This document shows, one piece after another, positions 1-7,275 of a DNA stretch of 9,529 bases. A program made the translations under genes and the position numbers. The notes under the pieces are model-generated. The model was not told the DNA's origin. It ran no database searches and worked only from the letters and a program-made list of their open reading frames with translations. Position 1 is the first letter of the stretch. Every line of letters begins with the position of its first letter. The DNA is from Thermodesulfovibrionia bacterium (GTDB lineage: Bacteria > Nitrospirota > Thermodesulfovibrionia > UBA6902): positions 1 to 9,529 of the forward strand of contig CAMYJJ010000108.1 of the NCBI GenBank assembly GCA_947258735.1, given 5' to 3'.

Positions 1-1191
1 CTTGTTAAGACCCTGATAATAGCCAATCAGAATATCCGCCACTTCAGGACGTGAAAATTCTTTAGGCGGTGCAATACCTTTCCCTAACATTTCACGTACT
101 TTGGTACCTGAAAGCAGAACAAAGTCTTCCTTTTTATGATCAGGTGCTTCACACATCATCACAACCTTGTCCAGTTTCTTTGAGTATGCAGTGTGGTCAG
201 CCTTGAATATTTCTATTTCCAGAGCGCCGGCAGGAACTTCATTCTCAAAGATAGTCTGAGCATCAAATGCACCGTAGTGATCTCCAACACCCGCATGGTC
301 ACGTCCAACGATGAAGTGGGTCGCACCCATGTTCTGACGGAATACAGCATGCAGTACGCCTTCACGCGGACCTGCATAGAGCATATCAAAGCCGTAGCCG
401 GTAATCATGGCGCTGTTTTTCGGGAAGTACAGCTCAACCATTTTACGGATGGCAGCATCACGAACAGGAGCCGGGATATCGCCTGGTTTCAGTTTCCCTA
501 ACAGCATGTGGATAACCAGACCGTCACACCCTAAACGGTCCATTGCCATGTGGCACAGTTCTTCGTGAGCCAGATGCATGGGATTACGCGTCTGGAAAGC
601 AACAATTTTCTTCCAGCCGTGCTCAGAAATTTCGTTACGAATTTCAAGCGCAGTACGGAATGTATCCGGGAATTCATCCTGGAAGTAAGAGAAGTTTAAA
701 ACTTTGATCGGACCTGACAGACACACTTTGCCCTGGGAATTGAATGTTTCAACACCGGGATGGGCTTCATCAGGGCTGGGACGGTACACTTTTTCAGACA
801 TGAGCGCCATATCTTCATCGCTGAATTCCTCGACTGTTTCCACATCCATGATTGCCAGTACAGGATTTCCTTCAACATTCGGGTCTTTCAGTGCAATACG
901 GTCACCTGCCTTGACAGAACCCGCATCATTAACCAGGTTTAAAACCGGTGTAGGCCAGAACAGCCCTGATGTGGTCTTCATATCATTGGCAACAGAAAGC
1001 GCATCGGCTTTATTCATGTACCCTGTTAAAGGATTGAAGTACCCTCCACCCATCATAACTGCATTCGCTGCGGTAGCAGAGCTGACCACAATAGAAGGCA
1101 GATCTTTAGCTTCCTTCTGCAGGGCTTCATTTTCAGCCGTGTCATATACAAATAGTGGATTTAGTTTTTCTGAACCATGTGGTTTAATCAT
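1..1191 (-). CDS. sat: Sulfate adenylyltransferase (ATP sulfurylase), 3' end outside window
   Basis: This cytoplasmic enzyme interconverts ATP plus sulfate with adenylylsulfate (APS) plus pyrophosphate. It activates sulfate in assimilation or sulfate reduction, and makes ATP when run backwards in sulfur oxidation. The frame is open from ATG 1191 to the window edge (397 residues). The catalytic motif QTRNPMHLAHE is at residues 200-210 and GRDHAG at 296-301, both diagnostic of the homo-oligomeric Sat family. The N-terminal part (GSEKLNPL onward) matches the PUA-like domain. The last visible residues (KEFSRPEVADILIGYYQGLNK region) look close to the usual C-terminus, so little is probably missing. 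No APS-kinase domain is seen in the visible part. A strong AGGAGG (1203-1208) lies 11 nt before the start. The gene follows adk by 48 nt and probably shares its promoter. Family assignment is sure; the direction of the reaction in the cell is not known from this window. Confidence 0.96.
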   Translation of the reverse strand, partial: MIKPHGSEKLNPLFVYDTAENEALQKEAKDLPSIVVSSATAANAVMMGGGYFNPLTGYMNKADALSVANDMKTTSGLFWPTPVLNLVNDAGSVKAGDRIALKDPNVEGNPVLAIMDVETVEEFSDEDMALMSEKVYRPSPDEAHPGVETFNSQGKVCLSGPIKVLNFSYFQDEFPDTFRTALEIRNEISEHGWKKIVAFQTRNPMHLAHEELCHMAMDRLGCDGLVIHMLLGKLKPGDIPAPVRDAAIRKMVELYFPKNSAMITGYGFDMLYAGPREGVLHAVFRQNMGATHFIVGRDHAGVGDHYGAFDAQTIFENEVPAGALEIEIFKADHTAYSKKLDKVVMMCEAPDHKKEDFVLLSGTKVREMLGKGIAPPKEFSRPEVADILIGYYQGLNK

Positions 1192-1239
1192 TTCTATTTA
1201 ATCCTCCTTTATGAATAATCAGTCTATTGCTGATTTGTT

Positions 1240-1884
1240 TTATGAACCCAGAATTGAGACAATTTGATTGAAAATATCATCAATACTGCCTTCACCCTTT
1301 ACAGACTTAAGAATACCTTTACTTCCGTAATAGTCAATAAGGGGAGCTGTAGATTTCTCATATACATCCAGTCTGTTTTTTATTGTATCTTCCTGATCGT
1401 CATCTCTCTGATACAATTCTCCTCCGCATTTATCACAGACACCATCTTTCTGCGGAGCTGAAAAATGAATATTGTACATCTGCTGGCAGCTCTTACATGT
1501 ACGTCTGCCGGTCAGTCTTTTCATTAAATCATCTTTATCAACATCAACACTCAAAGCAACATCAAGGGGTGAGTTCATGCCGGAGAGCACATTGTCCAGC
1601 TCTTCAGCCTGAGGTGTTGTTCTGGGAAAACCATCAAGGATATAACCTGTTTTGCAGTCGTCCTGGGCAAGTCTCTCTTTTACCAGTCCGATCACAACTG
1701 AATCAGGGACAAGTCCGCCAGAATCCATAAAAGACTTAGCTTCTTTGCCAAGTGGGGTGCCGTCTGCTACGGCTTTTCTGAGGATATCACCTGTTGAAAT
1801 TTGAGGAATGCTATATTTTTCAATAAGTTTCTTCGCCTGGGTCCCTTTCCCTGCTCCCGGAGCGCCTAACAAAACAAGTCTCAT
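1240..1884 (-). CDS. adk: Adenylate kinase, zinc-LID type
   Basis: The product catalyses ATP + AMP = 2 ADP in the cytoplasm. It is 214 residues long, normal for the long bacterial form. Visible motifs are the P-loop GAPGAGKGT (residues 7-15), the AMP-binding TGD at 31-33, GFPRT at 85-89 and RLTGRR at 123-128. The LID carries four cysteines, C130, C133, C150 and C153 (CX2CX16CX2C), the structural zinc site of many bacterial Adks. The frame stays open upstream to 1947, but ATG 1884 is chosen: the conserved protein starts there, and AAGGAG (1891-1896) sits 6 nt ahead. Placed just upstream of sat, it can remove AMP formed when APS is used or made, so the pairing is metabolically sensible. The link to a particular sulfur pathway is inferred. 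Confidence 0.97.
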   Translation of the reverse strand: MRLVLLGAPGAGKGTQAKKLIEKYSIPQISTGDILRKAVADGTPLGKEAKSFMDSGGLVPDSVVIGLVKERLAQDDCKTGYILDGFPRTTPQAEELDNVLSGMNSPLDVALSVDVDKDDLMKRLTGRRTCKSCQQMYNIHFSAPQKDGVCDKCGGELYQRDDDQEDTIKNRLDVYEKSTAPLIDYYGSKGILKSVKGEGSIDDIFNQIVSILGS

Positions 1885-2030
1885 ATATTTCTCCTTTTTA
1901 TAGTATTGACAGATAGCACTACCCGTCTGCAACGTAACGCACTGCAAATAAGTCTTTTTAGGTAATGATTAAATAATGTAAGTGGTAATTACCAGTAAAT
2001 ATTGCAAGAAGAACGATTTAATGAGTCATT

Positions 2031-2059
2031 ATAATAGGCAAGTTTTCAGACAGTGTCAA
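2031..2059 (-). promoter_or_regulatory. Sigma70-type promoter for adk-sat
   Basis: On the minus strand, a perfect -35 TTGACA (2059-2054) is followed by a 17-nt spacer and a -10 TATTAT (2036-2031, five of six consensus bases). Transcription would start near 2024, leaving an untranslated leader of roughly 140 nt before adk. No other comparable promoter is seen between here and adk. The call rests on consensus match, optimal spacing and orientation. Confidence 0.7.
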
Positions 2060-2368
2060 TAAAAAAATTTAAATTACTTTATTATATTTGCTTATTATGA
2101 TTAAAAATTTATTAAAATTCTACAGTTTGGTCAGTTTAAGAGTGGAAATAACGCCTGCCTGTTACCCTGAAAAAGGACGTTTCAGACTATAGAGGCATTT
2201 ATTTGCATATAATTGAACTGTCAAATAATCGAACCATAATTATTGGGCTGATACAAAAGCATCTAATAGCGCGGTGCCAACATGATACAACGGTTTGTTC
2301 GAAGATGAGATTGTTACAGGTATGAATAAAAGAAAACAATAGGTACAGGGAGTGTGCTTATGTGCGCA
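2060..2368. other. AT-rich intergenic stretch without a recognised gene
   Basis: These 309 bases separate the adk promoter from the end of the next minus-strand gene. No reading frame with a credible start, ribosome site and protein character was seen, nor any tRNA-like fold. A short inverted repeat, CTGAAA/TTTCAG at 2167-2185 with a 7-nt loop, has no following T-tract and is too small to call a terminator. The stretch may hold the 3' end of the 2369-2995 transcript. Nothing else is supported. Confidence 0.5.
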
Positions 2369-2995
2369 TTAATCATTTCTGAAGTACATATTTTTGGCAA
2401 GGGCAGAACCGCTGTCATCACCTACAATGAGTACCGATTTGGATGAAGATGCTATTAAGTCAAGCAATGGTACATCGGAATTCTCGCGGCTGAATAAGGC
2501 ATCAATTATAAGGTTGTATTGTGCTTCTTCAGTCTTCTGCATTATGATTGAATTGAAGAAACTGAGGGAATGTGAGAAGTCCTTCAGTATCTCACCTGTA
2601 TGTTCATCAACTACCAATACCTTTATCCCGGCATGAGACGGATCGGTGTTTTCATAAATTTCGTATGAACGCTTTAAGCCTTCAAATGAATAAGCCGGTA
2701 TGTAAAATATAATACATTGCTTCCGACTGAGTGCAGTACCCGGTGTCAGAAACCCGAGGATTACATCTTCCTGTGTCGGGAATATTCCATTTGTATCAGC
2801 GCTGAGGGTGAAATTCAAAGATAAAAGTGCATTTTCTTTATTCAACGTACCTGAGTCAACGTTTACGGCGCCCTGCACATGTACTGAAGAAAGCGGAATA
2901 TAGTTGTGGGAAAGCGATGATGCCTCAAGACTGATACAGGAATATGTCAGTATCAGAATAACCAACACGCCGGTGATCATTATAAGTGATTTCAC
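2369..2995 (-). CDS. Exported protein of unknown function
   Basis: The 208-residue product is not recognised. The N-terminus has a Lys at residue 2 and a hydrophobic run (about 4-19) typical of a Sec signal. The segment TYSC then ISLEASS could be cut by signal peptidase I after LEA. The cysteine is not in a good lipobox, since -3 is Thr. The rest alternates short beta-like segments, with a block at about 68-85 (DTNGIFPTQEDVILGF) and IPAYSF near 98-103. This suggests a soluble beta-rich periplasmic or surface domain. The start is GTG: AAGAGG (3001-3006) lies 5 nt upstream, whereas the next ATG, five codons in, has no ribosome site. It stands alone, 327 nt from the neighbour upstream and 484 nt from adk downstream, so no functional hint comes from context. 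Coding character and signal peptide are well supported; function is unknown. Confidence 0.75.
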   Translation of the reverse strand: MKSLIMITGVLVILILTYSCISLEASSLSHNYIPLSSVHVQGAVNVDSGTLNKENALLSLNFTLSADTNGIFPTQEDVILGFLTPGTALSRKQCIIFYIPAYSFEGLKRSYEIYENTDPSHAGIKVLVVDEHTGEILKDFSHSLSFFNSIIMQKTEEAQYNLIIDALFSRENSDVPLLDLIASSSKSVLIVGDDSGSALAKNMYFRND

Positions 2996-3240
2996 TTTGA
3001 CCTCTTCGTATTACTATGCAAAAAAGATACTAGGAACACATGATCATTCGGAGAAATCATGGCATGGGTAACATGCATGAAAATAAAGATAAAAAGCGCT
3101 GGAGGGGAGAAACATATGTAACTGGTACTGATAACTGACTGAGTAATGACTCGCAAATTGTGGATATCATGCCCCGTGCACTGGCACGGTATGATTGCAA
3201 TCTATTGAAATTATTGATTAAATTGGCTAATACCATTCCA
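2996..3240. other. Spacer upstream of the GTG-start exported-protein gene
   Basis: This is non-coding by judgement. It should contain the minus-strand promoter of the 2369-2995 gene, but no convincing -35/-10 pair was found: a TTGCGA and TATCAG pair 17 nt apart matches only four bases of each hexamer. A 69-codon frame on the minus strand (3057-3266) runs into the terminator palindrome, lacks a ribosome site and has no domain character. The stretch holds no recognised RNA gene. Confidence 0.45.
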
Positions 3241-3282
3241 GGCAAAAATGCCACAAGCCGAGACATTAATGTCTCGGCTTGT
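3241..3282 (-). terminator. Perfect 30-bp palindrome, probable terminator of the 3323-3829 gene
   Basis: Bases 3253-3282 form a perfect palindrome with 15-nt arms centred on ATTAAT (arm core AAGCCGAGAC). Read on the minus strand, it lies 40 nt after the stop codon at 3323 and is followed by GGCATTTTTGCC (3252-3241), which supplies a T-run and can itself fold as a small second hairpin. On the plus strand no T-run follows, so termination would act on leftward transcription. The T-run starts four bases after the stem, slightly later than ideal. Confidence 0.65.
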
Positions 3283-3322
3283 CCTCATTCAGGATACCTG
3301 GATATAGTGACATACGTAGTAC

Positions 3323-3829
3323 TTATTTCAGCTTATTTTTTTTCAGAACAGGTTTCTGAGCCTTCAGATAATTATATTCAAAAAAACCAAGGATACTATC
3401 GAGCTTTTCGTAAACTGCTGCAGGCGTAATCTTCCCCTGTAATAATTCTTCCCTGCTCCATACAGAAGCACCGACAAGAATAGTTTTGTCAAGCAGATAC
3501 ACAATTCTCCGAAGGTCGACTTCTATAATGCATGCAGACTGCATGGAAGTGTCTTGCGAGCAGGTAACATGTATGTCAAGATTGGGATAGGAAACGGAGG
3601 ATACCTTCAGCAGAGGCAGCCTTGATGTTAACTGCCTGTACATATGACTCCGTAATTCATCAGATGATAATCCGGCTCCCCTGTCAATATGCCCGATCTG
3701 AATCCCAATTTCTTCAATTCCTTCAAAAACATCACCTTCAAACGTCGTAGCTGAAGAGTATGCATGCCCTGAAAAACAGAGCACTGCCATTAAGATGAAT
3801 GAACAAACAAAGTAGACAGCTGACTTCAT
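3323..3829 (-). CDS. Small exported protein of unknown function
   Basis: The product has 168 residues. A clear Sec signal (MKSAVYF, hydrophobic core to about 20, then GHAYSSA) predicts export and cleavage near residue 24-27. The mature part has the pattern GIEEIGIQIGHI, then a helix GLSSDELRSHMYRQL, a YPNLDIHVTC strand, a conserved-looking SVWSREELLQG and a C-terminal helix ending NYLKAQK. From memory this layout recalls uncharacterised periplasmic proteins in which two strands flank an amphipathic helix, with a TWS-like motif and a C-terminal helix; no function is known to me. Two cysteines in CSQDTSMQSAC could form a disulfide. ATG 3829 is preferred over TTG 3844 because GGAAAGGG ends 5 nt before the ATG and the signal peptide starts there. 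It lies 106 nt after the sigma54 activator gene and could be read with it, though the spacing allows its own promoter. Confidence 0.75.
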   Translation of the reverse strand: MKSAVYFVCSFILMAVLCFSGHAYSSATTFEGDVFEGIEEIGIQIGHIDRGAGLSSDELRSHMYRQLTSRLPLLKVSSVSYPNLDIHVTCSQDTSMQSACIIEVDLRRIVYLLDKTILVGASVWSREELLQGKITPAAVYEKLDSILGFFEYNYLKAQKPVLKKNKLK

Positions 3830-3935
3830 AGTTACCCTTTCCAATAATGAAATGATGACATAACGTCCTTATATATTGATACAATAGATTTTCTCATAGA
3901 AATTGCATGCATGCACTTACAAATTCACCTGCACT

Positions 3936-5312
3936 CTAAACAGACAGATCCAGACCGTGCTTCTTCATAATTCTATATATGGTTTTTCTGTCAATACCAG
4001 CTTTCTTGGCAGCACTGGAAATATTTCCATTAGACTCACTCAGAAGATCCAGAAAATATTTTTTTTCAAATGATTCAAGCCACTTTCTTTTTGCAGATTT
4101 AAAGGGCAGGTTTTTTACATAACGGCCTGAATCAGAACCTTCCAGCAGATGGTCCTCAAGGTCAACAGGCATAATGTAATGACTGTCGGTGAGTGACGTA
4201 GCCCTTTCAATCACGTTTTGCAGCTCACGAATGTTGCCGGGCCAGGTATACCCCTGCAGAATTTCCATGGCATCGGCTGAGATTCCCTTTATATCTTTAT
4301 TATTCTTATTCGAGAATTCGCGAAGAAAATGATTTGCCAGTAATTCAATGTCTTCCTTTCTTTCGCGGAGAGGAGGCATTTCGACAGTAATTACATTAAG
4401 CCTCCAGAAGAGGTCTTCGATAAATACATCCTCAGAAATGGCCTTGTTCAGATCTATATTCGTTGTTGATATGACCCTGAAATCAACATTAATAAGATTA
4501 CTGCCGCCGACCCTCCGAAACTGTCGTTCCTGCAGGACCCGCAGGAGCTTTGCCTGAATGGTCAGGGTCATTTTCCCCACCTCATCGAGAAAAAAAGTCC
4601 CCTGATGGGCAAGTTCAAACAGACCTGGCTTGGCTTCATGAGCACCGGTAAAGGCCCCTTTTTCATGGCCGAACAGCTCACTTTCCAGGAGGTTCTCAGA
4701 AAGGGCGATGCAGTCAACCGGAATAAAGGCCTTGTCCTTCCGGTTGCTGTTGACATGTATGCTTCTTGCCGTGAGTTCTTTTCCGGTTCCGCTTTCACCA
4801 TAAATAAGGATATTCGCGTCGGTTTTTGCAACTTTTTTGATGATCCTGAATACATTCTGAATCGCAGGACTGTTCCCTATGATCCGGTCGAAACCAAAGG
4901 TAGATTCGATCTGTGTGCGAAGGCTCGCATTATCTTCTTCAAGTTGACGATGGTTGAGTGCCCTCTCAACAGTTAAAAGAAGCTGATCTGCACTAAATGG
5001 TTTCGCAATGAAATCAAAGGCCCCTTCTTTCATCGTCTCAACTGCAGACTGCACAGAAGCAAACGCAGTAAACACAATAACGATGATTGAAGGATCAAGG
5101 CTTTTCATTTCCTTTAATATTTCCATTCCCCCTTTTCGCGGCATCTTCAGGTCTGTCAGGACAAGCAGGGGATGTTCCACAGACGCGATTCCCAGTGCCT
5201 CAGTCGGATTGTCAGTTGTTATACACGTAAACCCGCTTCGCTCAAGAATACGCGAGCAGTTCTCCAGCATGTCCTTTTCGTCATCAATAATGAGAATCTT
5301 TTTATTATTCAT
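3936..5312 (-). CDS. NtrC-type sigma54-dependent response regulator
   Basis: The product is a cytoplasmic transcription activator of 458 residues. It has a receiver domain at 1-120 with acidic pocket D10/D11, phospho-acceptor D54, T82 and K104. The AAA+ domain spans about 144-380 with Walker A GESGTGKE (172-179), the sigma54-contact loop GAFTGA (219-224) and Walker B TFFLDE (239-244). A Fis-type HTH is at about 428-455 (NISSAAKKAGIDRKTIYRIM). Every element needed to bind DNA, hydrolyse ATP and open a sigma54 promoter is intact. It starts 5 nt after the histidine kinase stop, so the two are surely cotranscribed and probably translationally coupled; only a weak, distant AAGG serves as a ribosome site. 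Likely target: the sigma54 promoter at 7216-7231 through the GGGACA repeats upstream of it, in the divergent intergenic region. The family is certain; signal and regulon are inferred. Confidence 0.95.
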   Translation of the reverse strand: MNNKKILIIDDEKDMLENCSRILERSGFTCITTDNPTEALGIASVEHPLLVLTDLKMPRKGGMEILKEMKSLDPSIIVIVFTAFASVQSAVETMKEGAFDFIAKPFSADQLLLTVERALNHRQLEEDNASLRTQIESTFGFDRIIGNSPAIQNVFRIIKKVAKTDANILIYGESGTGKELTARSIHVNSNRKDKAFIPVDCIALSENLLESELFGHEKGAFTGAHEAKPGLFELAHQGTFFLDEVGKMTLTIQAKLLRVLQERQFRRVGGSNLINVDFRVISTTNIDLNKAISEDVFIEDLFWRLNVITVEMPPLRERKEDIELLANHFLREFSNKNNKDIKGISADAMEILQGYTWPGNIRELQNVIERATSLTDSHYIMPVDLEDHLLEGSDSGRYVKNLPFKSAKRKWLESFEKKYFLDLLSESNGNISSAAKKAGIDRKTIYRIMKKHGLDLSV

Positions 5313-5317
5313 ATTTT

Positions 5318-6889
5318 TTACGTTTGCCTTGCATGATCTTTTTTCAGTGGCAGGAGAATCTCAAATATCGTTCCCCTGCCTTCCCGGTTACGGACGTTAA
5401 TATGACCTTTATGTTCCTTGATTATGCCATAGGTAACAGAAAGCCCGAGGCCAGTACCTTTCCCATCCTTCTTTGTAGTAAAAAATGGTTCAAACATTTT
5501 TTCAAGATGTTCCTGTGGAATGCCCGGGCCCGTGTCAGAAACTGATATATGTACCATGTCATCACTTTCACATTCCGATTGTATCGTTATTTCCCCTCCA
5601 TCCGGCATCACATCCAGCGCATTGTTGATCAAATTAAAAAATACCTGCTGCAGCTGGGTTGAATTACCCTGTATGTCCGGCAGATGACATGCGATTTGTT
5701 TCGTGACCTTAATGTTGTGTGTTAAAAACTGTTTTTCAAAGAGCAGTAATGTTTCATCGATAACATTATTAATGTCAACATCACTGTATTCAGCCGGGGC
5801 CTTCCTTGAAAAGGTAAGCATCCCTTTCATTATCGTCGCAATACGGTTTGAATGTTTTTTTATAACCTCAATGTCCTTCATGAGAAAGTCAGGATATCCC
5901 TTTTCTTTCGAGTCCAACAATATACATTCCGCACGGGAAAAAATTATCCCTATGGGATTATTAATTTCATGAGCAATGTACCCGGCGAGCTTTCCCATTG
6001 AGGCCAGTTTTTCCGTCTGGATAAGCTGGTCCTGGGATTCTCTCAGTTCTTTCGTCCTCTCATCAACCATCTCTTTAAGCTTTGCTGTATAATTCATAAT
6101 TTCCTGTTCTCTCTGTTTTAATGATTGAGACATTTCATTAAAAGAATGTGCAAGGTGTCCGATCTCGTCATCGGCAACCGGTGCTATTTCATCACTTGCA
6201 CCTCTCACCCTGATCCTGTCCATGGCCCGGGATAAATCCAGTATCGGATTCATAACCATTTTTGAAAGCAATAGGTTTATAAACAAGGTTAAGGAGATGA
6301 TCATGACCAGGGCAAAAACAAGATGATGGATAAATGACTCCTTAATAAGCGTTTCCAGTTTAATATAGGGCTCGACGTAATGGAGGGCACCGATGATCTG
6401 ATCATTGTCCCGGATAGGTACAGACATATCCAGCACTTTTACCCCGAGGTGCTCCATCTGGTCTATGGAATAAGACATCCCCCCCTCCAGCACATTTTTC
6501 AGGCCTTTTTCCTTCTGCTGTATGGCATCCTCCAGCGGGAACCCGATAAATTCAGGTTTGGTGCTCGCCATAACAACACCATCGGTGTTCACAACATGTA
6601 TTTCATGCAGGGGGATATCATCCGGGACATGCAAATCCATATATTGAGAATGTTCATGTTTCAGTATATCTTTTGCATACCCATCCAGTATCGACTGGAC
6701 CATGAGAGGAATTCTGACACTCTCAATAGTGTTTCTTATCGCAAGGGATGTCTCTTTCATATGGAGAACCTGCCGTGAATAGAGGGTATTTTTGTCTTTT
6801 CTGTAATCAACAACCAGAAAAATACCCACAAAAATAAAGATAGTGACAGAAGTGAGAAGGAATGTTTTTCTTTGAATACTCTTGAACAT
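5318..6889 (-). CDS. Membrane sensor histidine kinase (Cache-like sensor, HAMP, HisKA, HATPase)
   Basis: The product has 523 residues. TM1 is at about 9-27; a periplasmic domain at about 28-187 has the beta pattern [16 protein letters not shown] and [20 protein letters not shown] typical of Cache/PAS-like ligand sensors. TM2 is at about 188-208. HAMP (about 209-262, [14 protein letters not shown] onward) leads into a coiled coil (about 255-295). HisKA holds H307 in AHEINNPIG. The ATPase has the N box with N419 and N423, G1 DTGPG (452-456), FEPFFTT (466-472) and G2 GKGTGLGL (476-483). All catalytic boxes are intact. The layout matches NtrB/ZraS-like kinases that pair with NtrC-type regulators, and its partner is the next gene, 5 nt downstream. 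The ligand cannot be told from sequence. ATG 6889 has only a weak GAG as ribosome site. Its promoter lies about 45 nt upstream. Confidence 0.95.
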   Translation of the reverse strand: MFKSIQRKTFLLTSVTIFIFVGIFLVVDYRKDKNTLYSRQVLHMKETSLAIRNTIESVRIPLMVQSILDGYAKDILKHEHSQYMDLHVPDDIPLHEIHVVNTDGVVMASTKPEFIGFPLEDAIQQKEKGLKNVLEGGMSYSIDQMEHLGVKVLDMSVPIRDNDQIIGALHYVEPYIKLETLIKESFIHHLVFALVMIISLTLFINLLLSKMVMNPILDLSRAMDRIRVRGASDEIAPVADDEIGHLAHSFNEMSQSLKQREQEIMNYTAKLKEMVDERTKELRESQDQLIQTEKLASMGKLAGYIAHEINNPIGIIFSRAECILLDSKEKGYPDFLMKDIEVIKKHSNRIATIMKGMLTFSRKAPAEYSDVDINNVIDETLLLFEKQFLTHNIKVTKQIACHLPDIQGNSTQLQQVFFNLINNALDVMPDGGEITIQSECESDDMVHISVSDTGPGIPQEHLEKMFEPFFTTKKDGKGTGLGLSVTYGIIKEHKGHINVRNREGRGTIFEILLPLKKDHARQT

Positions 6890-6907
6890 TAGTACTCGGA
6901 TAATAGA

Positions 6908-6938
6908 ATAAGGTTAGTACCGTATAATTTCACCTTAT
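6908..6938. repeat. 7-bp inverted repeat around the kinase-operon start region
   Basis: ATAAGGT (6908-6914) and ACCTTAT (6932-6938) are exact reverse complements separated by 17 bases. The right arm overlaps the -10 box of the minus-strand kinase promoter and the left arm falls in the leader. It could be an operator or an RNA hairpin in the leader; in AT-rich DNA a chance match is possible. Confidence 0.3.
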
Positions 6939-6961
6939 AACAATAGCCGTACTATTGTCAA
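6934..6961 (-). promoter_or_regulatory. Sigma70-type promoter for kinase-regulator operon
   Basis: On the minus strand a perfect TTGACA (6961-6956) is followed by a 16-nt spacer and TATAAG (6939-6934, five of six bases). The expected start is near 6927, giving a leader of about 38 nt before the kinase ATG at 6889. The match, spacing and position make this a good housekeeping-type promoter for the two-component genes. Confidence 0.65.
6940..6958. promoter_or_regulatory. Candidate operator: inverted repeat inside the kinase promoter
   Basis: ACAATAG (6940-6946) and CTATTGT (6952-6958) are perfect inverted repeats with a 5-nt spacer (CCGTA). They fill the spacer between the -10 and -35 boxes and overlap the -35. 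A dimeric repressor bound here would block the promoter. No regulator is assigned; the site differs from the GGGACA repeats nearby. Confidence 0.4.
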
Positions 6962-6988
6962 GGAGAAATGTACTATAAATGCCCCACT

Positions 6989-7005
6989 ATGGGACACCTG
7001 TGCCA
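6989..7005. promoter_or_regulatory. Candidate activator-binding site, copy 1 (GGGACA dyad)
   Basis: ATGGGACACCTGT at 6989-7001 recurs with one change at 7057-7069. Here the dyad TGGGACA-CC-TGTGCCA (6990-7005) pairs at six of seven positions. It is centred about 220 bp upstream of the -24 element of the sigma54 promoter, a usual distance for enhancer-like sites of NtrC-type activators. Confidence 0.5.
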
Positions 7006-7056
7006 ATTTTTAAAATATACTAAATTTCAGTTAGTTATATTAATTTACATAGATTT

Positions 7057-7073
7057 ATGGGACATCTGTTCTA
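7057..7073. promoter_or_regulatory. Candidate activator-binding site, copy 2 (GGGACA dyad)
   Basis: ATGGGACATCTGT at 7057-7069 matches copy 1 in 12 of 13 bases. The dyad is weaker (TGGGACA-TC-TGTTCTA, five of seven pairs plus one G-T). It is about 68 bp from copy 1, roughly six to seven helical turns, and about 154 bp upstream of the sigma54 promoter. Two same-oriented copies suit cooperative binding of activator dimers. Confidence 0.5.
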
Positions 7074-7215
7074 CAACATTAATGCAAAACATCTCCTTAT
7101 TACATCCTTATGTGAGACATTCTTTTTCTTGCATATAAAAAAATTCCCTGCTTATGCAATGATTCTATGACTTTTTCCTGAATATTGACCGCCGGATGCC
7201 TCCTCCCTCTTTTTC

Positions 7216-7231
7216 AGGCACATTATTTGCT
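7216..7231 (+). promoter_or_regulatory. Sigma54 (-24/-12) promoter for the receiver-gene unit
   Basis: AGGCAC-ATTAT-TTGCT matches the consensus TGGCAC-N5-TTGC(A/T) at all but the first base. The invariant GG (7217-7218) and GC (7229-7230) are separated by exactly 10 bases. Transcription should start near 7242, about 34 nt before the ATG at 7276. No sigma70 promoter of comparable quality was seen for this gene. The NtrC-type activator encoded at 3936-5312 is the obvious candidate partner. Confidence 0.75.
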
Positions 7232-7262
7232 TTTGTAAGAGTATCATTTAGTTCACCAAACT

Positions 7263-7272
7263 TAATCATTAA
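7263..7272 (+). repeat. Leader repeat TAATCATTAA before first receiver gene
   Basis: TAATCATTAA ends 3 nt before the ATG at 7276. The identical decamer ends 4 nt before the ATG of the second receiver gene. It occupies the place of a ribosome-binding site, and neither gene has a Shine-Dalgarno sequence. It is probably part of the unit that was duplicated. Confidence 0.5.
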
Positions 7273-7275
7273 TAA

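Noticed and set aside
704..1201. 165-codon plus-strand frame
   Set aside because: It lies wholly opposite sat, whose catalytic motifs are unmistakable; no ribosome site or domain pattern.
1906..1911. TTGACA on the plus strand upstream of adk
   Set aside because: No -10 box at a suitable distance and no plus-strand gene downstream.
1885..1947. Upstream 21-codon extension of adk
   Set aside because: Adk proteins start at MRLVLLGAPG, and the ribosome site AAGGAG is placed for ATG 1884.
3182..3199. TGGCAC followed by TTGCA on the plus strand, resembling a sigma54 promoter
   Set aside because: GG and GC are 12 bases apart instead of 10, and no plus-strand gene follows.
3057..3266. 69-codon minus-strand frame between the two exported-protein genes
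   Set aside because: No Shine-Dalgarno, start inside the terminator palindrome, low-complexity composition and no recognisable fold.
3830..3844. TTG start giving five extra residues on the 168-residue exported protein
   Set aside because: The extension would consist of the ribosome site itself; ATG 3829 begins a normal signal peptide.
3904..3915. TGCATGCATGCA palindrome after the activator gene as a terminator
   Set aside because: It is self-complementary but simple-repeat-like, with no loop of useful size and no T-run after it.
7111..7123. TGTGAGACATTCT as a third GGGACA site
   Set aside because: It matches only the GACAT core, and the dyad half TGT is missing.
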